Origin: Blastomussa wellsi
Taxonomy: Eukaryota; Cnidaria; Anthozoa; Scleractinia; Plerogyridae
NCBI GenBank assembly: GCA_947652115.1
Contig: OX393562.1
Location: 28,863,289-28,927,288 of the forward strand
Length of the DNA stretch: 64,000 nt
Direction: 5' to 3'
Part shown: in pieces, positions 32,292-43,900 of the stretch
Position numbering within the stretch: the first letter of the stretch is position 1
Layout of the letters: the number at the start of each line of letters is the position of its first letter
The notes under the pieces: model-generated
Databases searched by the model: none
What the model was told of the DNA's origin: nothing
Seen by the model: only the letters and a program-made list of their open reading frames with translations
Program-made: the position numbers and the translations under genes

Positions 32292-34220
32292 AGCTACACC
32301 ATGATCCATTATTGTCAACAAATGTATTTTTTATTACTTTTTGCCAACTGTCCAAATTAAAATAAATTGGACAGTTTTTGCTCAAACTGTCCAATTTAAG
32401 AAAAATTTAGATACCTTCCATCAACCAATCAATTGTCAAGAAAAACTGCGTTAATATATTTTTGGATGCTATATAGTTAATAGGTAACAGGACTACATTC
32501 TTGTCCACTTATCCAGTTATTTCCAAATTGGACAACATGTAGTCGTAAAATATTGCATATACTTATTGCAACCTTTCTAGAATCCATGGATGAAATCACT
32601 AACATATAATGGCATTCCATGCTCTTACGCTATCAAGTGCATATTGACGTACACAGAATGCTGTATATCTTTGTTTCCTTTTGTTTATGCTACATCTAAT
32701 TCTGTTTGACAAGTCACCAAGGAGATAATTGCCTCGGTCTACTTTTCAGTAGCTAGCGCTATTTGTGTTAAGTTTCTGGAACCAAATTCGATACTTTGGC
32801 ACAGTACAGTCAGAAATTTAAACTTTGGTAAGTTCTACAGTATTTAGCAACAGTAATTATTGTCTCCAACAAAAAGGGTTGGACTTTAATTTGTAAAGCA
32901 CAGATATTTATTTCCGTTACTCACTGAAAATTTGAAAGTATGACGTCCATGTAATATAATTTTATGGACCACTCTAAGCTGTTATTTTGTACCCTCCCAG
33001 GCAAAAAAGGAAATGGACATAGAACATTCTGCGCAGACAGTTATGCTTTAAATTTAAAGTATTTAACTTCTGTGGTTTCCCGTTAACAGTTTGTACGCGG
33101 AAACAAGCCGGTTTGTGTTTGCTGTGAACTAGTGATTTTTCGCTACTTTTGTGAGAGAGTTATTTAAGAATTAGACAAGATTTTTAACAAAATGGAAAGT
33201 AAGCTCGTGTTTGCCGTTTGTCGTATAACGTCATGCTTAATCTCTTTACTGAAGGATGGACTAACGGCAGACTGCAGAAGTTGAAATTTCGCCCGTTCAA
33301 GGAAAAAAAAAAACGGCATGCTTAATCTCTCCATTAACTCAATATATATGCGGAGGTAAACTAGTACTTGAAGATACATTACCAACCCTCTTCAAGATAA
33401 AGAATTGTAATTAAAGAAAGCAAGCTGAAGCGCGTTCGCTCTGAACTCAATTTGGAAATGTTCACTTCAGGTTTAAATATAGGTGAAAATAATATCAAAA
33501 ATCTAGAATAAAGGAGAACTGGAAACATCAAGGCTCGAAATGACCCATAACGACCGCTGTGGTTTTGCCATTATTTTCTTACAATGATAATGACATGTAA
33601 ATTCCTCCAATGATGCACAAGACCACAGCTACGAATGATTTGGAGCTGTCTCACAAGGTTCACTACAGTGGACAGAAAGTGACTTTACTAGTGCGCACGA
33701 ATTCTGAATTGATGTCTGGATACAAAAACAACCGCTGGCGATGTTCTCCCAGTTTGGCCTCGAGTACGCTTGGGTAATTAATCGTCATACGACTTTAGTA
33801 TTGAAAATATGCGATAAGTAAATATGTGGCCGGTAAGATATTGGACCGGTAAGGTACTCTGATTGGCTGATTTTAGTTATTGACCTTCTAAGTTGCGACA
33901 CTGAAAGACATAAAGAAAAGATCAGCTCTTTCCTTTTTCATTATGTTAATTTTATGTCATTAAAATCAGCAACGACGTACACATGCGTGTTAACACGAGC
34001 AACCTGGACTGTGAAAGGTGTAAAAAATTGTATGTAAAAATTGTGGCTGAGTATTTCACTTTTAGCTCTTATTCCTCCACAGTGGTTCCGAAAGCTCTTA
34101 TTTACCGGTAATTATTTCTTTTTTGCGTTGGAATCTTTAATATGCTTATAAACATGTTTATCTGTTTTAACATACAGAGACCGGTATTTCAGGATTCAGT
34201 TCAGTCTTTCATCGTCAAAC
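32292..34220. other. Intergenic stretch 5' of the ZP gene
   Basis: No exon or RNA gene recognised. The final few hundred bases before 34221 should contain the promoter and 5' UTR of the ZP gene, but I see no TATA box I would defend. Confidence 0.4.
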
Positions 34221-37200
34221 ATGAAGAAACTCTTTTCATTGCTGACGTTTGCCCTGATCTTCCACCTTGTAAAAGGTAACTGAAAGCATACTTTGCATTT
34301 GCATTTCCAGCTCTCATGAGTTATGATACACTGCTGTCCAGCAACTGTTGGTAACGTATCAGTCTATAACTGTTTACAAACTTCCATTGTGTCTGTTTTG
34401 TCTATAAGCCAGAGTGTGGTAGCTCTCGACCTCTCGTAATTAAGCTTGTAATTCTACTAGTTCTCTGTGTAGCAGAAGCTATTGTTGTTTGTTTCATTGC
34501 TCTCGCACCGAAAGCGAGGCGAGTCATTCATTTGAGAGCTTGTGAGAGCTGTTACCTGACGTTTTGCAGTATTCGACACTTTACATCAGTCTCGGTGTAA
34601 CTATCGTCCCATGTAACTAATGTTTAAGGTACTTCGGAAGCTGTTTCAGAACAGTACGATTGATTGTCATATACTGCAAATAACATACCGCCAATAGGGT
34701 GACTAAAGAGGTAGCATTTCTTCGCTTTACACTAAAACTCCCAGTGGAGGATCCAGGGGGGAGGGTCTAGGAGGTCCGGACCCTCCTTCTCTAACCAAAT
34801 CTTTTGTTTTACTACCTGTTTAACGCTAAAATTCTCGCATCAACAGGATCGCTTAATATCACTCACTTATTACTAGGGCTGATTACTCTATTAGATCATC
34901 AGCAGTGCTAAATTCTCTAGAGTGGTCTAACATAGAGCAGCACGGATTATTACTAGGGCTGATTACTCTATTAGATCATCAGCAGTGCTAAATTCTCTAG
35001 AGTGGGCTAACATAGAGCAGCACGGATTATTACTAGGGCTGATTACTCTGTTAGATCATCAGTAGTGCTAAATTCTCTAGAGTGCTCTAACATAGAGCAG
35101 CACGGATTATTACTAGGGCTGATTACTCTATTAGATCATCAGCAGTGCTAAATTCTCTAGAGTGGTCTAACATAGAGCAGCACGGATTATTACTAGGGCT
35201 GATTACTCTATTAGATCATCAGCAGTGCTAAATTCTCCAGAGTGGTCTAACTAAGAAGAAAGAGAGAAAAGGCACATGTTACTTATGATGTTTAAAGTAT
35301 TCAATAATAATTGTCCGACGTATCTTCAGGAGTATTTTCATAGAACCTTAGTAGTTCACAATTATAACTTGAGGGGTTCGAGATATGACTTCCAATTACC
35401 GCTACCTAAAATGAATTTTCTTAAACGTTCTTTCTCTTATCGAGATGCAAATGCTTGGAACCAACTGTCAAATCAAATACGTGAGATAGGGGATCTTGCA
35501 AGCTTTAAACGTGCGATATCCTAGGACACATTTTACATCGCTAGGGCCCATTTCTACATTGCTTCGTATTATTATATAGCAAATTATGATTGTTACTAAT
35601 TATTACTTAAATTTCCTTGATATTAAATAATATTTTAGTGCTAAGTTATACCAAGCTTATTGGTCCTTTAACATTTATATCTTGTAATTTTTGGAATTTT
35701 TAGCATTTATATCTTGTAATTCTTACACGGCATGTCTGAAAACCAGCTTGCTGAGCCATTTACCGTGTTTTAAGTTGATTGATTGATTGACTGAGCCAAA
35801 GTTTGGACCCCCCCCCCCCCCTATCAAAAATTCCTAGATCAGCCTTTGACTACTCTCATACAGTGACTTCCTGAGTTCACTCGATTACTTTGCTTTTTCC
35901 TAGGCCAGGCTAATTCTGTGGGAAACGTTTATTGTCACAGCAATCACACCGTTGATATCACTATTATCAACGTTGAAAATCTTGCAAGTTGGGACGAATC
36001 TCAATGGCGGCTAGAAGGGAAGCTCGAATGCGAGCCAACATTTTCCCTTGGCGATGGGACAGTAACCTACAGCTACCTCGTCTTACCTGACTGTGCTATG
36101 GCTGAGGAACAACTTCCCGAAAGCATAAAATACATTCTCAAAATCAACGCTCTAACCGCTGATCCAGGCGGTACAGGCCAGTTGCGCGTGTATGATCAGC
36201 TGTATTTTGTGTCGTGTGACTACGACAATCAAAACAGATCCACGGCAAGCTTTGTGCCGGTCACGAACCGCGGCGCCAACGATTCAAGTGAGTATTGATA
36301 CAACAGGGATTTATTCAGTCAAGAACCATTGTGAGTGTGCAGGGAGGGAGGGGGGGGGGGGGGAGTTGGGTAGTAGGGGTACAGGGTGTCACGCTAGTCA
36401 GTGTGATGTGATATTTGTTTTTCCGTCTATGCTAACAGACTATTATTTGATTTGTTTTCCCCCTAGGCAATGGAGTTTTTACCTTTTCGCTACAAGCTTT
36501 CTATTTCCCCAATCACACCGGTAATGTGCCTAACCCAGTTGCATTAAACCAAACTTTGTATTTCAAGGCTACAGTTGTGACTCAAAGTTCTGCATCCAAT
36601 CTTGACCTTTTCATCGAGCACTGTTGGTCATCAAAGAGCGCCAATGCTATGGTTGACGATGGTAACTTTGATTTAATAAAACACGGGTAAGAATTATTTA
36701 TAACACTACATCAATCAAAAAGGGAAACACAAAAATACGAGTCACTTAAACGCATTGAAAAGAAAAAAGAAAGCACTTTTTAGCCATCTTACCCTATCCA
36801 AAAACACCAACAGATTCCGCAGCCAGTGTATTCTAAACCTTTGCTTGGTATGACTGTGAGGCACTCAACACTGGAAGTAAATAAGAATAATTTAGGCAAA
36901 CAAACTACTTTTTGGGCGTATTATAATTCTCAACGCAATTATGGGTATTCCAGTGAATTATCGACTATTTAAAACGAATAACCTAATTAATTCTTTTTTC
37001 CTTGGTTCCTTTTTTTTATGACAACCTTATTGCAATTAGGTGTATGAATATGATACTTTGTTTGCCAGTAAATCATTAAATAATTCGTTTATCTCTTTTC
37101 ATACCAGCTGTGGTAATGACACTGTGAGTCAAGACGTGGGTAACACATTGTCCTATAGGTGCACCGATGATGATATAAAGGAAACCTTCTCGATCCGAAC

Positions 37201-38923
37201 GTACAGGTTCTTTGGGGCGGCGGAAGAAGATGCGGTTTACTTCCACTGTGATTTTAGAGTTTGCCTCCAGTCAAACGCGCCTACTGCTTGCGACTGTCCT
37301 TCTTCGCTGGAGTGTGACACTAACGCGAGGAAAAGACGTTCAGTTTATGCAGATGAATCCCAGCTGTATCATGTAACATCCGGTCCTTTCGTTTTTAAGA
37401 GGGACGAGAAGGAGGAGGGAGAAGTGAACGAAGAAAAGGGTATGTACGAAAGTATATTGGGTCATTCAAGAAACAATCAAACATGCAAAGACTTGCCCTT
37501 ATAAGGAATGAGTACACATGCACGTAATTGCCCAGTTTCATACCGTGAGGTACTGGGTCGAGTCCCGACATTCGCGATGCAAAAAACTGTAAACTTCCGA
37601 CGATATATACCGCTTGTTTGCTTGCGATGAGGACGCCTTTTCCTTCGCAATCCGCTTTATTCGCGTGGCGGCCATATTGGCCATAGACAATAGATTTTTG
37701 TACCCCGGGTCTCGAGTTGAAATGTTTAATTTGGGAACGAGTTTCCGCGTGGTAAAACAAAAGTTTTCAATCCCTAGGGACTCAACATGGCCGCCGTGAG
37801 ATTAAGACCTATGGCGAAAACCATGCTTCTTTTAATTTGTTCGCGAAAGTCCGCGGTCGACCCAGTACCTCACGGTATGAAACTAGGCAATGGGGTGTCG
37901 GTAGATGACGTCTTACATGGATTGACCATTCAGTGCCGATTCACCCACTACACTCCCGGAGCAGCCCACAACCTAAACGTACAGTGCAGAACAGCACCAT
38001 GTTCATGTTCATGACTTTTCATAGAGTTCAAGTTTACCTATCAGTTTAGAGCAGCGTGGCGGTTAAAAACGGAGACAAACCACTCCTAGTGCCCTTTCTA
38101 AACAACATTAACAACAGCAAACATACATACATACATACAAACTTTATTGAAGCATCGTAATTGAGTTTTTCAGCTACAATTTTGACAAAACAAATGCAAA
38201 TTGAAAAACTGAAAACAAATACAAATTGAGTACTACAATAGCAATAAATACATTAAATATAGAAATTCTATTTCCCATATTATAAAAAGTTTAAGGATAT
38301 AATAAATGAGAAGAGATATTTCATTTAACCTACTACAATATTATATTTACCTATTTAACAAATGAGCAAAATAGAAGACATATATAGCCAAATAGAAGAC
38401 AGATATTCAATTCAATTCAATTCAATGTTTATTCAAAGAGAAATAAGTGGTGAGGAGATTTATGATACCTTGGATTACTTGACAAGTAGGTTATTTGTTT
38501 TATTTTTGCATATTTTAATTTTTGAAAAAATGAAGAAACTTTTTTTAAAAGAAGATAAACTGGGAGAGAAGGTAACCGAAGATGGTAAAGCATTCCATAT
38601 TTTTGGCCCTTGGTAAAGTATGGTGAATCGCTTGATATTTGTTCGACAAGCGTGAGGCCGAAGTTGTGCTGAGGCTCTGGTATCATAATAATAAATTATA
38701 TTATTCTGGTATCATAATAATATATTATATATATATTAATTAAATGCTTCTTTCAGATGTACCTGACGAACGGGATGAGACCCAATCTGTCTCAATCACT
38801 TTGATCACCATTGGGGCGGTCAGCGGTGTTGCCGCCATATGCATTCTATGTGCGACAGTCTATCTTCTAGTACGCAGTCGCGTCAAGCAGCTGCAAAATG
38901 GTGCCCTGAATGTGGCCACTTAA
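34221..38923 (+). CDS. Zona pellucida (ZP) domain type I membrane protein
   Basis: Five exons join in frame: 34221-34275, 35904-36287, 36467-36686, 37108-37439 and 38757-38923, totalling 385 aa. Residues 1-18 are a signal peptide (MKKLFSLLTFALIFHLVKG). ZP-N spans about 28-140 with its cysteines at YCHSN, LECEP, LPDCAM and FVSCDY. ZP-C spans about 148-292 and contains LYFKATVV, LFIEHCWSS and VYFHCDFRVC. RKRR at 294-297 is the consensus furin site expected just after ZP-C. One membrane helix lies at about 343-368 and the cytoplasmic tail is short. Such proteins polymerise into extracellular matrices after furin cleavage. There are no EGF, CUB or other accessory modules, so this is a minimal ZP protein. 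The polyadenylation signal AATAAA is at 39053-39058. Confidence 0.86.
34862..35255 (+). repeat. 80-bp tandem satellite, five copies, in ZP intron 1
   Basis: The unit starts TTACTAGGGCTGATTACTC and includes AGCAGTGCTAAATTCTCTAG. The marker AGTGGTCTAA and its variants recur exactly every 80 bp at 34921, 35001, 35081, 35161 and 35241. Copies differ at only a few positions. The array runs straight into the LINE fragment at 35256. Confidence 0.9.
35256..35790 (+). mobile_element. 5'-truncated LINE: C-terminus of reverse transcriptase ORF, 3' UTR and (TTGA)n tail
   Basis: An open frame ending at 35524 reads through FKVFNNNCPTYLQEYF, YNLRGSRYDFQLPLPK and NAWNQLSNQIREI, the standard end of L2/CR1-like reverse transcriptases. 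A 3' UTR follows and the element ends in TTGATTGATTGATTGA at 35775-35790. The tandem 80-bp repeats upstream may be its amplified internal or 5' part. Inserted in ZP intron 1 in the sense direction. Confidence 0.8.
37526..37891. mobile_element. DNA transposon-like MITE in ZP intron 4
   Basis: Inverted ends of about 35 bp: the left has CCCAGTTTCATACCGTGAGG and the right mirrors it as CCTCACGGTATGAAACTAGG. A second nested inverted pair (GGCGGCCATATTGG against CAACATGGCCGCC) lies inside. No coding capacity. Short frames here are artefacts. Confidence 0.75.
38121..38300 (-). mobile_element. Retroposon 3' tail
   Basis: On the minus strand, TTCAATAAAGTTTGTATG runs into (TATG)n. It marks an antisense LINE-type 3' end within ZP intron 4. 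The 5' boundary is uncertain. Confidence 0.5.
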
Positions 38924-39052
38924 AAGCCAGGTTGAAAGGCTCTGCCATTTGAAGGAGCTTTATTTACACCAAGGCACGTAGATAGTTGTACAAGTAATGA
39001 ACCATCATCTGAACTTTAGTCTATGTAGGAGAGCCAATATAGTTTTTGAGTG

Positions 39053-39058
39053 AATAAA
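39053..39058 (+). terminator. Polyadenylation signal of the ZP gene
   Basis: AATAAA 130 bp after the ZP stop codon, followed by a T/G-rich stretch (TGTGTGTGCTT). Confidence 0.7.
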
Positions 39059-40045
39059 TTTTACTGCTGTGTGTGCTTACTGCTATTCATTGCTGTGTGT
39101 CATCATTTCGTAAAACGCCTTCTCCTTCAACATGGAGATGTGCTATTCATCAAGTCATAAAAAAATTTCTGCCAAGTAAAGTTATAATTTAGGAAGATTC
39201 AGAGTCCTAACCCAAGGATTGTGCGGATTGTGCAAGTTCTGTATCGAAAACACACGTCGAGTGCGAGATGAATGTAATTCAGATTGTCTTCTTTCTTTAA
39301 AGTGATGCAATAACGGACTTACAGAGAAAAACGATTTCGCTAAGTTATTTAAAATATATAGATTTAGCCAAGCCTAAAAGCGGAGCTCCGTATTTTTGAT
39401 GGTTCTTAACAGAAATTGCGTTCATTAAAACACAGGCAGCCCAAGCTCATGTTGTGATCAGGATCATATTATGTAATAGCTGTCATGGCAAAAATAAAAT
39501 AGTTTGTATGGGAAAATTTTACCTTACTTTACTGCCTTATTTTCATGTCTGAACGCTTATTCTGCCGATTCTTGGCCATTATAGGCGAGTTATCGCTTTC
39601 TGGGTTCTCCACTACAAGAAAAGAACAAGGCTGTACACTCCAGTTCGGAACGCCCGACGAGCCAAGCGAAAAATTCCAGCTTAAAATGGTCAAACGGCCT
39701 CAAATCCATCGCAAATTCCAAGAAGAGATGTTCTAGTTTCATTTTAACTCAACAACAACGCAGTCCGGGCTCTGTCATCGACGCTGAGCGGCCGTTTGCT
39801 TTAAAAAATCCAAGGCAAAAAGATCGCCATTCTGCCAGTACACTCTCGTCACGACACACGTCCGTTGAAAAGCTCCTTGGTAACCCCGCCTCGATATTCG
39901 AACAAAACTTGTTGAGAGCAATTGACGATGTGGTACTCTGGTGGGGTATAGTTCGTTAACTGACCAGAACATGGCAAAGATGTAAGCTTATGGTAGCCTT
40001 TAAAAATGTTAACCAGGTCGACCTCTCTGGACTATGGTCGCCATA

Positions 40046-40215
40046 TAGACCTTTATCATGCATTTCTTATTCTTTTGTGTTCATGCTAATCTGCCCGCCA
40101 GCCTCGTCAGCATGTACAAAGAACAAAAGAACTTGAACTCAGAAATGATTTTGGCCGTGCAGATTAGCAATGAACACAAAAGAATATCAAATCGACAAAT
40201 GCGTGATAAAGGTTT
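40046..40215. mobile_element. MITE with 50-bp inverted ends
   Basis: TAGACCTTTATCATGCATTT and TCTTTTGTGTTCATGCTAAT on the left are mirrored by AGATTAGCAATGAACACAAA and AATGCGTGATAAAGGTTTA on the right. Small interior, no coding sequence. Confidence 0.72.
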
Positions 40216-40334
40216 ATTGCGTTGAGTCATGCCGCTGGCTATTTTGACCATGAGAAATGAAAGGCATGGTTCTTCTATATTTGTACTTTGTATGCGTGCT
40301 TGGCTCTCCTATTTCTATACGTATATACGTATGG

Positions 40335-40368
40335 GGCTCCGCTCTGCGGCCCTTCGGGCCGCCGGAGC
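40335..40368. other. GC-rich perfect hairpin
   Basis: The inner stem GCGGCCC/GGGCCGC has a TTC loop (40346-40362). An outer stem GCTCCG/CGGAGC lies directly around it, with a 5-base bulge on one side. It stands out in an AT-rich stretch. It may be a cruciform or RNA hairpin remnant of a transposon. Confidence 0.5.
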
Positions 40369-40986
40369 TCCGCTATAAGTAATTCACTCCAGCTAACAGA
40401 TTAGTGATATTATAACCAGAAAAGTCGAAGTCCATTTCCGTGACAGTAGGGAACACAGTAGGGGCAAGCCATTCATTCTTAATTTCTGCGAAGTTTTGTT
40501 GCTGTTGTTCATTTTATTCCATGAAACAGTGTTTTTGCCAATGGCATTTGCAGGAAAAGCACAAAATAACTCTTTTGTGATAAAGAACAATTTTTGACAT
40601 ATGGCGTCTTGTTATAATTATTATTTCGCTATCTTTTTGGGATTTTACTTAATGAAAATCACGGCAAGTCAATATTCACCTAAGTACAAACAATTTCCGC
40701 ATTTTGTATGAGATTTTTCTAATTTTTGTAGTGGGTCAGAAAATATTGGATCAGGATGGAACAGAATACATTGATGCCAGTATAACCACGATACCCGTCG
40801 AGCGTGGCATGGAGATCTTTTGTTTATTCCACTGAATATAACCTCCATGTAATTATGGCAAAACTTTTTGTTTTCCTCCCTTCGTGACAAATTATCGTAC
40901 TGTGTTGAACAAAAAGGAGAAACATCTGCATTTTCCTTGTTTCAAGTCGTTTAAGATACATTGCTTTATCCTTTTCTGGCAAGAGG

Positions 40987-43900
40987 ATGGCTGTTACACC
41001 ACAAAGACCCAGTATTCAAATTGTCCACGAAACGCCTGACGAGCTCGAAATCACAGATGTTAACACGAAACCAAAGGAAAGTTGCCAACCTGCGCCCGAA
41101 GCGCTGAGTTCGTTCCTTGAAGGGACAACCCTACACGGGATTCGGTTTGTGTTGACTGGGAACATTTTCAGAAGATTACTTTGGGCTTTGGCTCTCGTTA
41201 CTTGCTTTGGTTACTGCAGTTATCAAGTTTACAATTCGGTGGGTAATTTCTTCCTTCGACCATTCAACACGAAAATAACCAGAAAGACGGCAGCAAACGA
41301 GATAGAAAACCTCAGTTTTCCTGCCGTGACGATCTGTAATGTCAACTACATAAACAGGAGGAGGGTTGAATACGCGCTAAACGAGACAGAATTAACCAAA
41401 GAAGAAATCGAACTTAAGCTTGCCGTTTACACAGAACTAATGGCAGGATCAACACAGATCTTCAATGAAATTGCAAAGGAAAGCCATCCTGAGTTGTTCC
41501 GTATTGATGGTATCAATTATCTCCAATTGTTTGGTAATCAAATTGACGAGATGCTCCTTCCAAGTTCAATATTTGACTCTTGTGTCATTAATAACATGAC
41601 TTGTGGATCAGAGAATTTTACCAGTTTTTTTACCTCAACGCATAGCAAGTGCTTTACGTTTAATTCTGGGCACGAAGATCGTCCTATCATTTTAGCAACA
41701 GCTGCTGGTCACCTCAACGGCCTAAGGCTTTTGCTGAATGTGGAGAGAGGCAGTTACCTTGATACCATATCAAGACCCATAGTCGGTGTCAGAGTTCTCG
41801 TGCATGATCAACATATATTTCCTTTGATAGAACAGTTTGGTTTTGCTGTCCGTCCAGGGGTTCGCACTCTATGCTCGATAAGAAGGAAAAAGGTTTGCTT
41901 TAAGGAACTCATTACACTGCGAATTTCAGCCCGGTTATCCCGATTTCACAGACCGGACTGGAAATTTCATCCCGGACTGAAGGGCTGGCTCACATGTAAT
42001 CGCATTTAGATTTCGGCACGGGCTAGGCTGAAGAGCAGCCACGAAAAGGCCGGTTCCATGGAGCTGAAACTTCTGTCAACCAGGGCGAAAAGTCAACATG
42101 TAATCGCAGCAAAAATTGCCGCCCATCACGAAGCTGAAATTTCACCCCGGGCTAAAATTCACCCTTAGTCTAGCTACTTGTTTTTTGACATTACGATTTC
42201 GTGTAAGCTTAAATCAGTTGTGTTATTATAAATAATAAAGGTGTAATAAATACTGCTGATGGTAAGTTTTCAGCTCGGTGCCGGAATAAATTAAATGATA
42301 AAGATGAAATAACCAATTATGACAACACATGCGTGGGATAAAGAATGGATTTGAACCCATGAACTCTCAGATAGCAGATGGGCGCACTAACAAGCTGCGC
42401 TACGAGAACCCTTGTTGAGCTAAGGCCATTTACTTATATGGTACGCGTCCTGCATACTGCTGGGATCAGCAATGTCGAAAGCTTCATGGGGATATGAGTG
42501 TCATAAACCAGCTGAAAGATAGTAGATTTTCACCTGCTACCGTCCTGACCAGTTCCTGTACTATCTCCTGACGATATCGTAACCACGGCAGCGTTCTAAT
42601 CTGACTTGCAATTGCGAATGTCTCTCTGAATTTAATTTGCAATTAAGCCTTTTTCATATGTAATGTCCAAGTGATCCTTATAGTCACTTCATGTCGATGC
42701 GGACGCTCTTGTCGTTATGATGACGTCAGAAGCCCAAGTTCTGGGATGTAGAAGGGTCGTGAGTTCGATTCCCGTCGGGAACTCGAGCTCATGGCAAGAG
42801 AAGACTGCCGGATTGCATACTTCATAAAATTAAACAAATTTACTTTTCATTTTTTTACTAATGCTGGCCACCTTGTTAAAATAAGGAAATAGACAGTCCG
42901 GTATTGGGTCAAATCAAGATCAGAGATTTTTAAATTTAATTCGATTGCCTGATACTATTTTTAAAAAGCCTAACTGAAACACAACGACAATCCAAGGAGG
43001 AAGTAATGTGCCAAAAATCTTTGTCTCCACAGATAATCAATTTGCCAACGCCATACCCATCCAATTGTACTGACAGAACACTGCACATGCTACAAAGCAC
43101 CGATTACACATATTCAAAGCCAGCTTGTATCACGCAGTGTCTGAGTGAATTTGTTATCAAAAGATGTGGTTGTCATCCTGTAGAATATGAAGGTAAGGCG
43201 TTTCTTTTGAACAAATACACTTATTAAAGTTAATAGCGATGAATGGTTTAAAAGCGGATTAGAGCTTCACTCTGACTCCAGTACAGGAAAGCGTAACATG
43301 ATTGCAATGCGAGTGAATAAAGAACACCATTTGCGAAGACGCAAATGATGCGCCCTCTTGTATTTGTTTTTCCACAAGTTCTGCTGTATGCTGACGATAC
43401 AGTAATGTTGTTGCCGCTAGAACTTCTACTGAGCTAGAAGCATCTCTTAACACTGACATCAATTGAATTTCAAGGTGGATGCAAGAGTATGGGCTTTTGA
43501 AAAACTTGAGTAAGGCTGAATATGTGGTCTACGGCTCACACCATGCCAAAGTGTAAAGCGGGCAGGGCAGACTTAAGAAAAAGACGAGGCAAGTTTCGAG
43601 CTCCGAGGGCGCGAGCCGCTAGGGATGTGGGGGCATGCCCCCCCCAGAAAATGTTGAAATCTAGAAGCTCAGAAATGCTTTTTTAAGCATTTTCTGTGAC
43701 ATTTTTCTTGAGAAACTGAAAGTCAATCTTGGCCAAGGATAGAAGTTCACTTTTTTATTGCTGAGCGATACTGGTGCCAAGTTAATGAGCACAAGAGTAG
43801 CCAACGTTATGGATTTTATAGTGTAGATAATTAGGAGAAATCTTGGGTAACACTTTTTTGAAGTTAGTTCTTAGATGATATCAGGAGCCCATGAGAAGGA

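Larger units (their letters stand above)
39059..40986. other. Intergenic region between the ZP and DEG/ENaC genes
   Basis: It holds the MITE at 40046-40215 and the GC-rich hairpin at 40335-40368, and no recognisable exon. The 5' UTR and promoter of the DEG/ENaC gene should lie at the right end. I see no firm core promoter motif. Confidence 0.4.

Noticed and set aside
37395..38014. Short frames in ZP intron 4
   Set aside because: They fall inside the MITE with 35-bp inverted ends and mirror each other on opposite strands.
41893..42009. Extension of the DEG/ENaC first exon to a stop at 42009
   Set aside because: The family sequence breaks off after IRRKK. The extension reads through a repeat, and splicing at 41892 to 43033 restores the expected cysteine-rich domain in phase.
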